A stretch of DNA of 64,000 bases from Lota lota (lineage: Eukaryota; Chordata; Actinopteri; Gadiformes; Lotidae): assembly GCA_026745465.1 (NCBI GenBank), contig JACYXH010000019.1, forward strand, positions 116,001 to 180,000, read 5' to 3'. A model generated the notes under the pieces. That model did not search any database. It was not told the DNA's origin and was given only the letters and a program-made list of their open reading frames with translations. This document shows, piece by piece, positions 49,471 to 60,558 of the stretch (the stretch's first letter is position 1; each line of letters starts with the position of its first letter). The position numbers and the translations under genes are program-made.

Positions 49471-50234
49471 CTTCTTAAGGATTAAAAAAGGACTTAAACT
49501 GGCCCTAAAACGAATACAAACGACCCTATTATGAATGGCTCCTCGACGCGCGCGCGTTTTGTCTAAGGTCCTTGGGATTGTTTCACCAACAAATTCAGGT
49601 TTTCTTTTTTATGTTTTTGTTACGCAGCAAAGTTATCGCACCCGTTTCAACCGTTGATATTTGTCCGTCTGTAGCTAGGGTCTTGTGTAATGGGTATGGG
49701 CAACCGGTGGTCTTGGCGATGTGCGAAGAAGTGGGTGTGTGTCATGCTTGCTGATGCATTGAGTTAAATTAAGAGCTGTTCTGCTCCCACACAGGCTCTT
49801 TTTATTTGAGGAGGGGGGACCTATGCCAAAACAAGTGCCCCCTTCGCCCTGCACTGGGCGAAGTGGGTTACAGGTTGTAACTGTAACGCATTCCATATCC
49901 CGTTGTGTAATTTTTCTGGCTGGGTTTTAGATTTTAAATCATGCCTGTAGTGAATAATCATTGTTTAATTATTCATCAATTCATATATTTTTTTAATTAA
50001 TTTAAATTCGATGACTTTGAACCAAACCTGTTATTATTAACAGGGCCGTGCACAGACATTGTGAGGGACGTGGCTCAAGCGAAGTAAGAGGACAACACCA
50101 TTATCATACCATCAAGACCACAGTTGGTCTGGGCCACTGGCCAACTGCTGTCCACTCTGAAGGTGATTGACACCATATCACATCACAGTCTTATTGGCTG
50201 GAGAGTTTTGTCATTGTTGCTGTTGTCTGTGGAC

Positions 50235-50238
<4 letters not shown>

Positions 50239-50284
<46 letters not shown>

Positions 50285-50288
50285 TATA
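50239..50288. repeat. (AT)n microsatellite
   Basis: AT tract of about 24 units with a CAT interruption. Confidence 0.9.
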
Positions 50289-50430
50289 ATTGATCTGTAT
50301 TAATGCCAAACATTATTAATGCCAAACATGCCATATTTTAGGCATCATAAGCTTCAGATAGCAGTTCAAACAAGATGAGTCTTCAATACCAATATCTTTG
50401 GGATGGAAACTAGCTGACTAACAAACTAAT

Positions 50431-50736
50431 GGACTCACTTAATTCATCACCACTAGGGGGTATTACCCCAGTGGTCACAGGTGGCCACAGGTATTACCTG
50501 ATAGGTACTTTCTTTTTAAAGATGCAGAATCCCCAACTCTGCTGGTTCGTAAGAGTTAATATCCGACCAATTCTTACAGGAAGGGACTCACTTAATTCAT
50601 CACCACTAGGGGGTATTACCCCAGTGGTCACAGGTGGCCACAGGTATTACCTGATAGGTACTTTCTTTTTAAAGATGCAGAATCCCCAACTCTGCTGGTT
50701 CGTAAGAGTTAATATCCGACCAATTCTTACAGGAAG
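50431..50736. repeat. perfect 153-bp tandem duplication
   Basis: Units 50431-50583 and 50584-50736 appear identical base for base (both begin GGACTCACTTAATTC and end CTTACAGGAAG). The second unit runs into a C homopolymer. Confidence 0.95.
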
Positions 50737-50738
50737 GG

Positions 50739-50762
50739 ACCCCCCCCCCCCCCCCCCCCCCC
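50739..50762. repeat. poly-C run
   Basis: About 23-24 consecutive C directly after the 153-bp tandem duplication. Confidence 0.9.
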
Positions 50763-51038
50763 AGATTACTAATTTCCGATCGAGGATTAAGTACATTGAA
50801 GCCATTATTGTCGTTGATTGTAGCACACACACAAAACACAACAATAGTTTGAGCTTATTAGGTGAGTTAGCCATGCCAGCCGAAGCCCCGGCTTCCTGGG
50901 GTGTCAGAGCGAAGCCGGAGGGACAATGCCCACTATTGTCCCCGGGAACCACAGGCCCTGGAAATGTTACTTGAAAACCGGGGCAGTATACTGCTGTCCA
51001 GTACTAGGGACAAGGACAGCCAATATGCAACAATGGAT

Positions 51039-51055
51039 GCCCCCCCCCCCCCCCC
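51039..51055. repeat. poly-C run
   Basis: About 17 consecutive C. Confidence 0.85.
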
Positions 51056-51325
51056 ACGCCCATCCACCATTAACCTTTTGTTTCATATTAACGGGGAAAC
51101 AAACTACAACAACTGCTGGTAGGAGCTTATAATAAGTAGGCTTTGAGAGGAACTGTGAAGGTCATTTTAGCAGATGCTTTTATACAAGCAACTTGCATGT
51201 GTATGTATGTGCACTGTAAGTGTTTGGTGTTTTGTAAATGCATGTCATAAATGAGCAGGTAGCTTTTAGGGCAGTTTGCTCAAGAGTGCCTCCAGGTAGA
51301 ATGCTGACATCAAGGTTTGAACACA

Positions 51326-51327
<2 letters not shown>

Positions 51328-51365
<38 letters not shown>

Positions 51366-51366
51366 G

Positions 51367-51455
<89 letters not shown>
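51328..51455. repeat. (CA)n microsatellite
   Basis: About 64 CA units with a CGCACGCACG interruption near 51361-51370. Confidence 0.95.
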
Positions 51456-51457
<2 letters not shown>

Positions 51458-51501
51458 CCTCCATCTCCACACCATCTTCTTTGGACTTGAATTGGAGTTG
51501 C

Positions 51502-51533
51502 TTTTTTTTTGGGGGGGGGGGGGGGGGGGGGGG
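51502..51533. repeat. poly-T / poly-G run
   Basis: Nine T followed by about 23 G. Confidence 0.9.
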
Positions 51534-52063
51534 TCAGGATTTTCGTATTTCTTGTCCTTTATTCCCCCCTACCCCCATTTCTTTCTAAGCCCGTTACGGG
51601 GCACAGAGGCGGCCATTGTAGCCAGGGGGGACAGTGACTCCTAAGTACTGTAGCTCCAGGAATTTAGCGTCACTTTGATATAGTGTTGTCCAGGAGGAGG
51701 AATATGGGCTTGATGAGGAGGAGGAAGAGGGGGAGGAGGGGATTGCAGTGGGATGAGTGAAGGTGGAGCGCTGGGGGAAAAAAGATAGAGGAAGATTGTG
51801 AAGAAGGGACTTGGGAGGGGAACTGAAGACGAAGACAGACCACGACGGGCCAACATAAAATGAAGAAGGGAATACGGTGTGTCTTCTTCAGGGAAGAAGA
51901 CAAAACAAAGATGTCTCCCGGCAGGAGCCATCAGAGGTGTTGCCACTGGTTACCAGATTTATGGGATGGTTTCCGAGAGGCCACAATTCCGGAAAGTCTC
52001 CAAGTTATTCGTTACACACAAAGAACACCTTTTTTTACCATTAACCCAACAAACACGCACAAA

Positions 52064-52157
<94 letters not shown>
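52064..52157. repeat. compound (CT)n(CA)n microsatellite
   Basis: CT to about 52098, then CA. Confidence 0.95.
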
Positions 52158-52159
<2 letters not shown>

Positions 52160-52306
52160 ACAGTAGCTAATACAAATGTGTCTTATTTGGTTAAGCGGCT
52201 GTAAAAACGCAACAGGGGATGGGATGAAAACAAAACTCATTGTTAGCCAAAACAAGAACACAGACAAAGCTCTGTGCTCAGAGGTGTCATAGTAAATACA
52301 CACGCA

Positions 52307-52307
<1 letters not shown>

Positions 52308-52399
<92 letters not shown>
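52308..52399. repeat. (CA)n microsatellite
   Basis: About 46 CA units. Confidence 0.95.
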
Positions 52400-52404
<5 letters not shown>

Positions 52405-53439
52405 ACACGCAGGGTGTGTTTGATTGAAGTAAGCAAGGAGAGGGCTCCAAATTCAATGATTTAAATCCTTTTAGGGGCCTTTGAAAGGCACAGAGGCGTG
52501 AGCAATAAAACATGGCTGGCCAACAGCGTTTGCCCTCCCTCTGGTCTCCTCCTGAAAAGTGTTGCAAGGGCGAACCAGAGGGGATGGCGCCGTACTCCGA
52601 ATGCCTCCCTCTGTCGTCCTCTCTTTGAGGCGTTGTCACGCAACACGCGGTGGCTTTCTCCCACTGTGTCAGACATTACTTGTAAGGATACACTAATTTA
52701 ACAGCTATTACACGTTTGGACCAGTATCCGCTGAAGTACATCTGATGGTTCTGCAGACATGGGACTCGAGTCATTTGGTCCATGTTCAAGCCATGTAATT
52801 TTTCTTGGAAAAGTCAAGTCAAGTGAAATCACATTTTATGTGCCAAGTCAAGTCGAATGATTGCACTATCAGTATCCAGTTTTTATTAAGGGAAAAGCCA
52901 TGGTATTAGTACCTGTCTAATAATGACATTTTTGGCAAATTTATCTAATCTGTTCAAAAAGTATGACAGTGAATTTAATTATTATTATAACTCTTGATAT
53001 TCAGTGAAGTATATGTAATCAAACAAAAAACACAACTTTATAAAAGGTTATTTATTTCTTAATTTCTTCTAAATCAGAAAAATATTCCCTCCCCACCACT
53101 TTTAATCTGTGAAATACTGACAGCCAGATTACAACGTAATCAAACAGAAAAAGTTCAAGTGAACTTAAAAAACTTTTTAGGTTTGTTTAAAACGTGCTAG
53201 TATGTATTTTATGATAGTCAACATATCTATGCCATTTTATCCCTGTTACTGAAATAAGACCGTTATGAAGAGAAAACAGGAGTAAAATCCTATGTTTTTG
53301 ACAGTCTCCGCCAAACTGTTTTTGAACATTCCACTCTGCTCCAAACACTGGTAGCGTTCTTTTTCGTGACGGCGAAGGGCCTTTTCCAGAGGCACTTTGA
53401 CGTACAACCAAAAGACACTGGCAGGGAGGTGTGTGTGGA

Positions 53440-53720
53440 CGTGTGAACCTCTGATTGGGCAGTTTTTGACTGCGTCGTCCAAGAGAAAGTAAAGCTTCTC
53501 GGACACTTATAGTATAACCCCACGGTGTGTGGATGTGCAAATGTGTGGAGCTTGTTCTGGGCACCCATCGATTTTGATGTTCGCGTCCGAGAGAGCGTTA
53601 CGCTTCCTCGACACCTATAGTATAATGGTGAAACTCCATCTGAGCAGCGGTTTATTTTGATGTCTGCTTCCGAGTGAGGGTTAAGCTTCTCGGACACTTT
53701 TAGTATCACGCCACTGTGTG
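53440..53720. repeat. degenerate tandem repeat, three units
   Basis: GCTTCTCGGACACTTATAGT-like segments recur at 53494, 53602 and 53685, each followed by a related GTGTGTG-containing stretch. Spacing is irregular (108 and 83 bp). Confidence 0.6.
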
Positions 53721-55196
53721 TGTGATGCTTTTCATATACAACATCGCTCATTATTACGCTCATATACAACGACGGTACTAAAAAGGTATAAAAAAGTAAG
53801 TTGCAAATGGCACTCAAATACAAATAACCTATGCTTTGTAAGATAGATTCACAATAGTCTATAAAGTATATATATATCAGTATAAAATATATTTATCACA
53901 CTTCTAGGCATTTACCTCATCATCCCGAAATGCCCAGGTACCGGTATCTATCATAACCATTGTTAGATAAACGATAGACAATTCCCAAACAAAATAAGAA
54001 GCATGGAACAACAACAGTTATGTATTTCATAGCAATCTTTTTCACGTCATTTGATCTATGAGCTGATCTATCTTTGATCTTTATTTGGAGATTTCGCCTA
54101 AACCCACCTCTACTAAAACTATGCTCTACATTCACTTTATTGACATCAAACATTGACCCAGGTACTCATTAGATGTTGTGCTATGGCCTATAACCATAGC
54201 TATAGGGCTATAGCACACCATCAGTTAATACATGAAACAGTTACATACAGACAGCTAACTGCCCCTGCGTGGCTGGGTATGGTTACTCTTCGTAAACAAT
54301 GCAGACAATGCATTGAATTGTTGTTATGCATTTGGTGCAACAAAATACATCCTTGGGTAGGTGACAGAAATGTATGTTGAACTCCGGTTGCTTACCACCA
54401 AAGGAGAAGATGAATACATTGAGGAAGGTAATGACAATATGTTTGTCAATTGCAATGTCAACATGTCAACTATATACAAGTGTACAAAGTACACTTGTAT
54501 ATAGCATTTGTTATAAAGCATTTGTTATAACGCATGTTATAAAGTACAACTTGTATAGCATATGAGTATGCAGGTATTTCTGATGAATTATAAAAAGCAG
54601 TATAGTGCTCAGCCCACAACTGGCGGTCGATCCATGATAGTTTGGCTGCAAGTTAACAAGTTAAATTTAAATGCCCCACTCCTCTACTGCCCACTTTCCC
54701 TTCCATACGATGTAGGCTGTAATACCAAAGGCTGAGAGGAAGTGAATGAGGAAGTGGCCCTGCTAATTCAAAGCAGCCAGTGACTTGAGTCCACTGTACT
54801 ACACCACAAGGAATGCCCTGCAACAGAGATCTGAAGGCCTAAAAGCTTGCACTGTATTGGCAGCTACACTCATCCTGACAGATTCAAGGAAGTAGCAGTT
54901 TTTAATGACCCAAACCATCGATACACACCGCCAGAATATTGATCATGGGTCTTTTCCCTCTTTTGGATGTGTTTGTCGTGATTTCTTTGTTGTACCTAAC
55001 TAAAGTCCAAAGTAAGTAAAAACAATCTTTTAAGCATTTTCAACAGCAGTGAAGTATAGGTGAAGTATATGATTATTTACCTTATCTACCATAACTTCAA
55101 ATATTTCACTTTATCAGGTAATTATGTATCATGCTTGCTTCAATCCGAATCACTTCTTTATTTTTGTCAAATGTAAGCATTTCCTACAAGATCGGA

Positions 55197-55219
55197 GGGG
55201 GGGGGGGGGGGGGGGGGGG
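55197..55219. repeat. poly-G run
   Basis: About 23 consecutive G within the candidate gene's first intron. Confidence 0.9.
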
Positions 55220-55692
55220 TAGGAATAAGTTGTCTGTGATTGAAGTAGTAAAGGAATAAATGTACTTTCCAACTGTCTCAATGTTTCCGTTTCCACATGT
55301 GCTTTCCTTTGCTTGAAATGTTGCTCTATTCAGCAGCTGAGTATTGTCTGCGGATTCCGGGAGATTCTAAACCAGAGCCACAAAATGGCAGCAAGAAAAC
55401 TCCAAATGGTGAAGGAGTCTTACATAGTGGATCATTCTCAGTGTGATTGTCGGCCGCTTGCTTGTCGTTTTACTTTCATTTCATGACACAATTCCAACTT
55501 TACAATCCAAAATGTAGCATTGTGAGACAATACCAACACTCTTCAACCGCAATTCCATTCATTTGTATCCATCCATGTGTCCCAAGGGTGTTGCTGCCAA
55601 AACCATCAACAAGAAAGCCCCAACATGTTCAAAGGGAGAAAAGTTCAAATCTGGCCAAGGAGTGCAGAGTGTGGCTCAGCCGAAGTCATGTA

Positions 55693-56136
55693 TGTTATGG
55701 AGAACAGAACGAGGGGACCCAAACGCACGACACAGAGAGGCTGAGACGGCGGAGAGGTTCAAGGGAGTTTATTGAGGACGAGTACAGACAAGCCGGGGGT
55801 TAGGCAAACCGTGGTCAGACAGGCCAGGGTTCGGCAATAGCCAAGTGGTCAGGCAGGCAAGGGCTTGGCAACGGGCAGGAAATCAGGCGGACAGCTGAGC
55901 ACAGGGAGAGAACAAGTTACGGGCAGGGACCGGGAAAAGGGCAAGCATGCAGAGCTGGGACCGCGGATACTAACACAGTAGAGTAAACAACAAACTAGTG
56001 CCGGCTGCTAGGAAATCCAGGGGAGAAATAGGGTGCGTTGATTGGTGATTGACGGCCGTTGCGTAAACAGTGGAGCACGTGGAGAAGTGGAAGCCGATGC
56101 CCGCTAAGTGGACGGCGTGACAGTGGACGGCGTGAC
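55693..56136 (-). mobile_element. solo LTR of a gypsy-type element with 5-bp target duplication
   Basis: On the minus strand it begins TGTCACGCCGTCCAC and ends CTCCATAACA, with polyadenylation signal AATAAA (complement of TTTATT near 55763). It is related in layout to the LTRs at 18013 and 59274 but clearly a different family. The flanks are ATGTA on both sides (55688-55692 and 56137-56141), so it is a complete LTR left by recombination. Near its minus-strand start a GTGGACGGCGTGACA unit is duplicated in tandem. Confidence 0.85.
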
Positions 56137-57429
56137 AATGTAAGTGTGTGTTTTTTGTGTTGGAGCGAGTGAGGATGTAGGACAACCTCAATTGGCATAT
56201 GGTAAATTACAGTCTTCTTCTGAAATGAAGGGTTCTCAAGTCTGATTAATGGGGAGCCATTGGGTGACTGTTCAGTATGTTTAATATCATCTTATTACTT
56301 CCAGAGATACTCTACTAGATGGCAGAAGGGTGTGTGTGGGCGTGTCTGATCCAATGGAATACCTGAGACTTATTTTCAAAGTGCTGTAAGTCTAAATGTA
56401 AAACCTGCCTCTATATACTCTTCTTTGTCCTATTTGTGTTACTAAACCTGACTGCTTGTCAGACATCATTTGTACATTTCCTGTCTCTCAAGTGCTTTCT
56501 TCAAACCAAGATCCCTTATCGTCTTTTTTTTTGTTTCCTCATAGACCTTAACACATGTTTTTTTGTGTATCAGTTCACTTCAAGGAGAAAAGTACCTCAT
56601 GCGTCATTATTTCCACACCTAGTGGACGGAAATGAGAACTCTGAAGTTTATCAAGCAACAGCGGTGTTCTGCAAAAGGCCTGGGGGGGATTCCAAGGCAG
56701 AACCGCCTGTAGAAGAAGATTGTAGTTATGATGACGATGACGAACCACAACCTACCCCACATGCTTCCTTCTCTCGCTGCATGACACACTGGACCCCAGA
56801 TTTTCATTGAATGATTTGGCCTTTGTGGAAGTGATCTTTCCAACCTCTTATTGCCCTACCTTCTTTAGGTAGGTTGCCGCACAATACTCACTCATTCAAT
56901 CACCCATTAATTTACTCACTCATTCATTCACCCTCTCGCTCCATGAACAAGTTCACAAGTTTCTTACTTCAAGATCATTGTTAAATATCATAGAATAAAT
57001 AACAATCATCAATCATCAACAGTCTTACAACAACTTTGTCTTATCGCAGTGTTGTACGGAAGACTAGTCAAAGGATTTGCGTGGACGTGAGAGACCTGAA
57101 AGATCCTCTAACAGCAGAGATGATGTTGACGAGGTTTAGTCAGTTATGGTGACAGTTATGTCATATGATTCCTAATCATTCCTCGAAATGTGGCCTTTTT
57201 TTTTACTTTAGGAGCATTATCTTGCCTGTGTTTCAAATATTAAGCTTTTTTAACCAATATGATGTACATAATTTGCCGATGTTTGGGTGATCCTTTTGAC
57301 TATACCATCAGAAAGAGACAGCACAAAAGGGCCAAATATAAAAGAAAACATGTCACTGTGTTCCTGGAGATTCATGATAAATGATGGCAGCCAAGAAATG
57401 TAATAAGCTGTCCAATTAATTAATGTAAT

Positions 57430-57461
57430 TATCTATCCAATAAATTTTTATTGGATAGATA
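57430..57461. repeat. short inverted repeat
   Basis: TATCTATCCAATAAA and TTATTGGATAGATA pair around a few T, giving a hairpin of about 14 bp stem. Confidence 0.8.
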
Positions 57462-57473
57462 GTCACTACAGTT

Positions 57474-57870
57474 ATCATAGACTGCAAATCAGGTCAACAT
57501 GAACCAACAAACAACCTCATAAACTGCCAGCCAGGTCCCCAAGAACATTCTCATAGATTGCCAGTCAGGTCGCCAAGATCGCCTCAGACCCCAAGTCAGG
57601 TCCACATGAACCAGCAAACGTCCTCATAGACCACCAGTCAGGTCTCAAAGAACGTCATCATAGACCACCAGTCAGGTCGGAAGATTGTCCTCAGAACGCC
57701 AGTCTGGTCTCAAAGAACCAGCACACATGAACATGAACAAGCAAACATTATCATGGACAGCCAGTCCATGATAACGGACTCGCTGTAAACATCCTCATCC
57801 ACCACCAGTCAACTCCCCAAACATCTACAAGCGTCATATCGTCAGTCAGGTCCAGAGATCGTCATCATCG
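57474..57870. repeat. degenerate minisatellite, CATAGACCACCAGTCAGGTC-type units
   Basis: Irregular units of roughly 35-45 bp built around CTCATAGACCACCAGTCAGG and CAAGAACNTCNTC, about ten copies, diverged. Confidence 0.75.
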
Positions 57871-58170
57871 GCATTATAAAGTTCTTCAATAAAGACAAAT
57901 AACTTTAATCTTGAATCACTCTTCAAAAAAATTTGTAATATAACTTCCATGCTATTCTGTATTCTTTAATACATGACATGAAAGCGTTTATATCTGAGGA
58001 CTCAATGACATGACAATAAATGACACTCCTGATGAATTTGGAAGCAGCACAACAAGAGCTCCAGGTTGGGATCCAACTCACTCTGAAACACACAGAACAA
58101 CAGTACAGTACAGGACTAGACAATACAAGACAGTATACACACTAAACAGCACTAGATAGTTACTATAGCC

Positions 58171-59273
58171 CAGGGGTAGGCAACGCGCGGCTCTTCAGCC
58201 TCCTTGTTGTGGCTCCCTTCGGCCTTGACAAAAGAAAAAAAGAATAACGGTTATTTATTAATTAAAAAAAAATGATATATTATTTTTGTTTATTTTGTTG
58301 CAGTTATCTTGGAGTTCGAGGTGATACTTTAACATCGCCTTTTTAAAAAAAAAGTTTTTATCATTTCTAAATTAAAATATGCGTCACATCCACATCTATA
58401 GCCCTCGCCTTTACCTGCAGGCGGCTTCTTGAGTGTGCGACCCCCGCGGTAAGCTAACCATGAATACATCCCAAAAAAGGAAAATCTCAGAAGAAAATAG
58501 AGTTTAATTCTGCATGGACTGATTCCTTTGCCTTCACTGCCAACATGCAAACAACACAAAATGTAATGTTGAAAGACATTTTCAAAACAAGCATTTTCTG
58601 AAAAGTACCCAACTGAAGATGGGCGAAAGAGAGCGATTTCGGAACTGCTACGGAAAGTTGAGCAGAGCACACATACTTTCAAGAAGTGGTTCAACTCTCC
58701 AAACTCAACTACAGCTGCTAGTTTTGTGGCAGCTCATGAGATCGTAAGGAGGGGGAAGCCGTTCACAGACGGAGAATACATGAAAGAATCGTTCATAAAA
58801 AATATCAGGGCATCTATTCTCCTAATTTAAAAACAAACTTTAAGAAATGCCTCTCTGCAAAGACCGTCAAGGACAGGACCATTAAAATGGCAACAAACAC
58901 CACCAGAAAGCAAATTGATGACATAAATTCAGCTCAAGCGTGTGTTCAATTGCCTGTGATGAGTCAAGTGATGTAAACGATATTGAGCAGACAGCACTGT
59001 TATGCAGATATATGAACTCTGATGGGCCACAGCAAGAACTGATTGAACTCATACCACTAAAGGGCCAAACGGGACAGGACATTTGGAGGCTGTTTTGAGA
59101 TGTCTAAAAGCCAAAGGAATAAACACCACTCACCTGGCGTCATTGTCTACTGATGGTGCACCCAGTATGAGAGGAGCACAGAAGGGCTTTGTGAATTTAC
59201 TTCAAAAGTTGCTGGATCGAGAGCTGATCACATTTCACTGCATCTTGCACCAAGAAGCACTGTGCGCTCAAAC
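58171..59273 (+). mobile_element. hAT transposon, left end and broken transposase
   Basis: CAGGGGTAGGCAACGCGCGG at 58171 is a typical hAT terminal inverted repeat. A transposase-like frame starts ATG at 58460 (MNTSQKRKISEENR) but meets a stop at once and continues in pieces: TEDGRKRAISELLRKV, AAHEIVRRGKPFTDGEYMK, and 59083-59273 (SLSTDGAPSMRGAQKGF, then LITFHCILHQEALCAQT). The BED finger is degraded. The coding remnant is cut at 59274 by the gypsy element, so the right end lies beyond the window. It is non-functional and resembles ZBED/SCAND3-like hAT transposases, a group related to but distinct from the copy at 35263. Confidence 0.8.
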
Positions 59274-59591
59274 TGTCATGACACCCTCTTCCACTACCTA
59301 GGGGCGCCGGCTGCTATTCCACCTTGTGCACTCTGCTTTCCACACCAGCCTTCAATTAAACAATCACCGCACTCTACTTAATCACCAGTCTTCCTAGCAG
59401 CCGGTGCCAGATCGTTGTTTAGCCACCTCGTGTTAGTTACTTCGTTCCAGTAAACAGATATCGTTATTCTCTCCCTGTCTACCCCTAACCTTTTCTTTTG
59501 TAAAATAAATCTTTTTGGAATCTATCACATCTCCGCCTCGTAGTGTCCGCATTTGAGTTCTCGTCCTGTCAGCGTAACAAACAACGTAACA
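59274..59591 (+). repeat. 5' LTR of gypsy copy 2
   Basis: Begins TGTCATGACACC and ends AACGTAACA. It contains AATAAA near 59504. Two differences from the visible 249 bp of the 3' LTR were seen. Confidence 0.9.
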
Positions 59592-59607
59592 GTACGATCT
59601 GGCCAAT

Positions 59608-60558
59608 ATGGACCCAGCGGACATTGATTCGTTACGGCAAGTAATCTCCAACCAAGGGGTTCGGCTTGGTCAACATGAGCAAGCGTTCCAGGAGTTCGCT
59701 ACAACTCTCCAAGGGGTGACCCAGGCGCTCAGCGAGCTCCGCGCTTCGTTACCGTCCACCGGGACTCCAGCGTCTCAACCCGCCGTTTCGATTTCCCCGA
59801 CGTCTTCCCGAGAACCTTCCATCCCCGCTCCTGAACGCTACAAGGGTGACCTGGGATCTTGCGGTGCATTTTTGGTACAGTGCTCCCTTGTGTTTGAGCT
59901 CCAGCCGCTCACCTATCCGTCCGAGAAGTCACGCATCGCTTATATAATCGAGGTGCTGAAAGGCGATGCCCTTGCCTGGGCTACAGCGTTGTGGGAGCGA
60001 GGGTCGGAGATTTGTTCCTCTTACTCGAGATTCACCGAGGAGATGCGCAAGGTCTTCGATCATTCGATCAGAGGCAGAGAGGCTTCTCAACGTTTACTAT
60101 CGATACGCCAAGGAACGCGAAGCGTCGCTGAGTTCACGGTGGAGTTCCGCACCCTGGCTGCAGAGAGTGGGTGGAACGAAGAGGCTCTGCTGGGAGTTTT
60201 TTCAAGCGCGCTCTCTGACACCATCCGGGACGAGTTGGCGTTTCGAGATGATTCCCCGAGTTTGGACCACCTAATCTCCCTTGCCATTCGTTTGGACAAC
60301 CGGCTGCGTGAACGACAACGCGAACGTACACTCCGGTATTCTCCTGTCTTCCAGCCACCTCCCCCTGGATTTACCTCAACCGGAAATGAACCCGCACGTT
60401 TTCCTGAACCTGAACCTATGCAGTTGGGCCGCACCCACCTCACGTCTGATGAGAGGGAGCGTCGTATGCGGTCTGGGGCCTGTTTGTATTGTGGTCAGTC
60501 GGGCCATTATCGGTCCTCCTGTCCCATTCGCCCGGGAAACGGTCCGGCTCGCCAATAA
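59608..60558 (+). CDS. gag polyprotein, gypsy copy 2
   Basis: 316-codon intact frame beginning 16 bp after the LTR. N-terminal helical segment, capsid-like region ([15 protein letters not shown] onward, ending about residue 230), an Arg-rich stretch and one CCHC zinc knuckle ([14 protein letters not shown]) near the end. Forms the element's particle and binds RNA. The pol frame overlaps its end in the -1 frame, implying frameshift expression. No lesions seen. Confidence 0.92.
   Translation: MDPADIDSLRQVISNQGVRLGQHEQAFQEFATTLQGVTQALSELRASLPSTGTPASQPAVSISPTSSREPSIPAPERYKGDLGSCGAFLVQCSLVFELQPLTYPSEKSRIAYIIEVLKGDALAWATALWERGSEICSSYSRFTEEMRKVFDHSIRGREASQRLLSIRQGTRSVAEFTVEFRTLAAESGWNEEALLGVFSSALSDTIRDELAFRDDSPSLDHLISLAIRLDNRLRERQRERTLRYSPVFQPPPPGFTSTGNEPARFPEPEPMQLGRTHLTSDERERRMRSGACLYCGQSGHYRSSCPIRPGNGPARQ

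Larger units (their letters stand above)
49471..54944. other. intergenic, repeat-rich, no gene seen
   Basis: Claudin promoter side, then about 5 kb with AT, CA and CT microsatellites, long C and G runs and two tandem repeats (annotated separately). Long open frames here are artefacts of dinucleotide repeats. Confidence 0.6.
54945..57153 (+). other. candidate secreted-protein gene, unrecognised, disrupted by a solo LTR
   Basis: 54945-55011 is a convincing leader exon: a hydrophobic signal-like peptide MGLFPLLDVFVVISLLYLTK and donor CCAAA|GTAAGT in phase 1. A plausible second exon starts at 55334 (acceptor TGCTCTATTCAG) with AEYCLRIPGDSKPE. Later acceptor-flanked open segments occur near 56304-56386 (LLDGRRVCVGVSDP, donor GTAAGT), 56594-56809, and 57052-57153 (SQRICVDVRDLKDP, stop TGA). 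The [GS].RxCV.V.D pattern of two of these faintly recalls the C-terminal exon of chemokines, but no CC or CXC exon was found. A solo LTR lies between exon 2 and these segments. The exon chain is not proven; it may be a pseudogene or two genes. Confidence 0.3.
57154..58170. other. intergenic with hairpin and minisatellite, no gene seen
   Basis: Includes a short hairpin at 57430-57461 and a degenerate minisatellite at 57474-57870. No coding segment supported. Confidence 0.5.
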
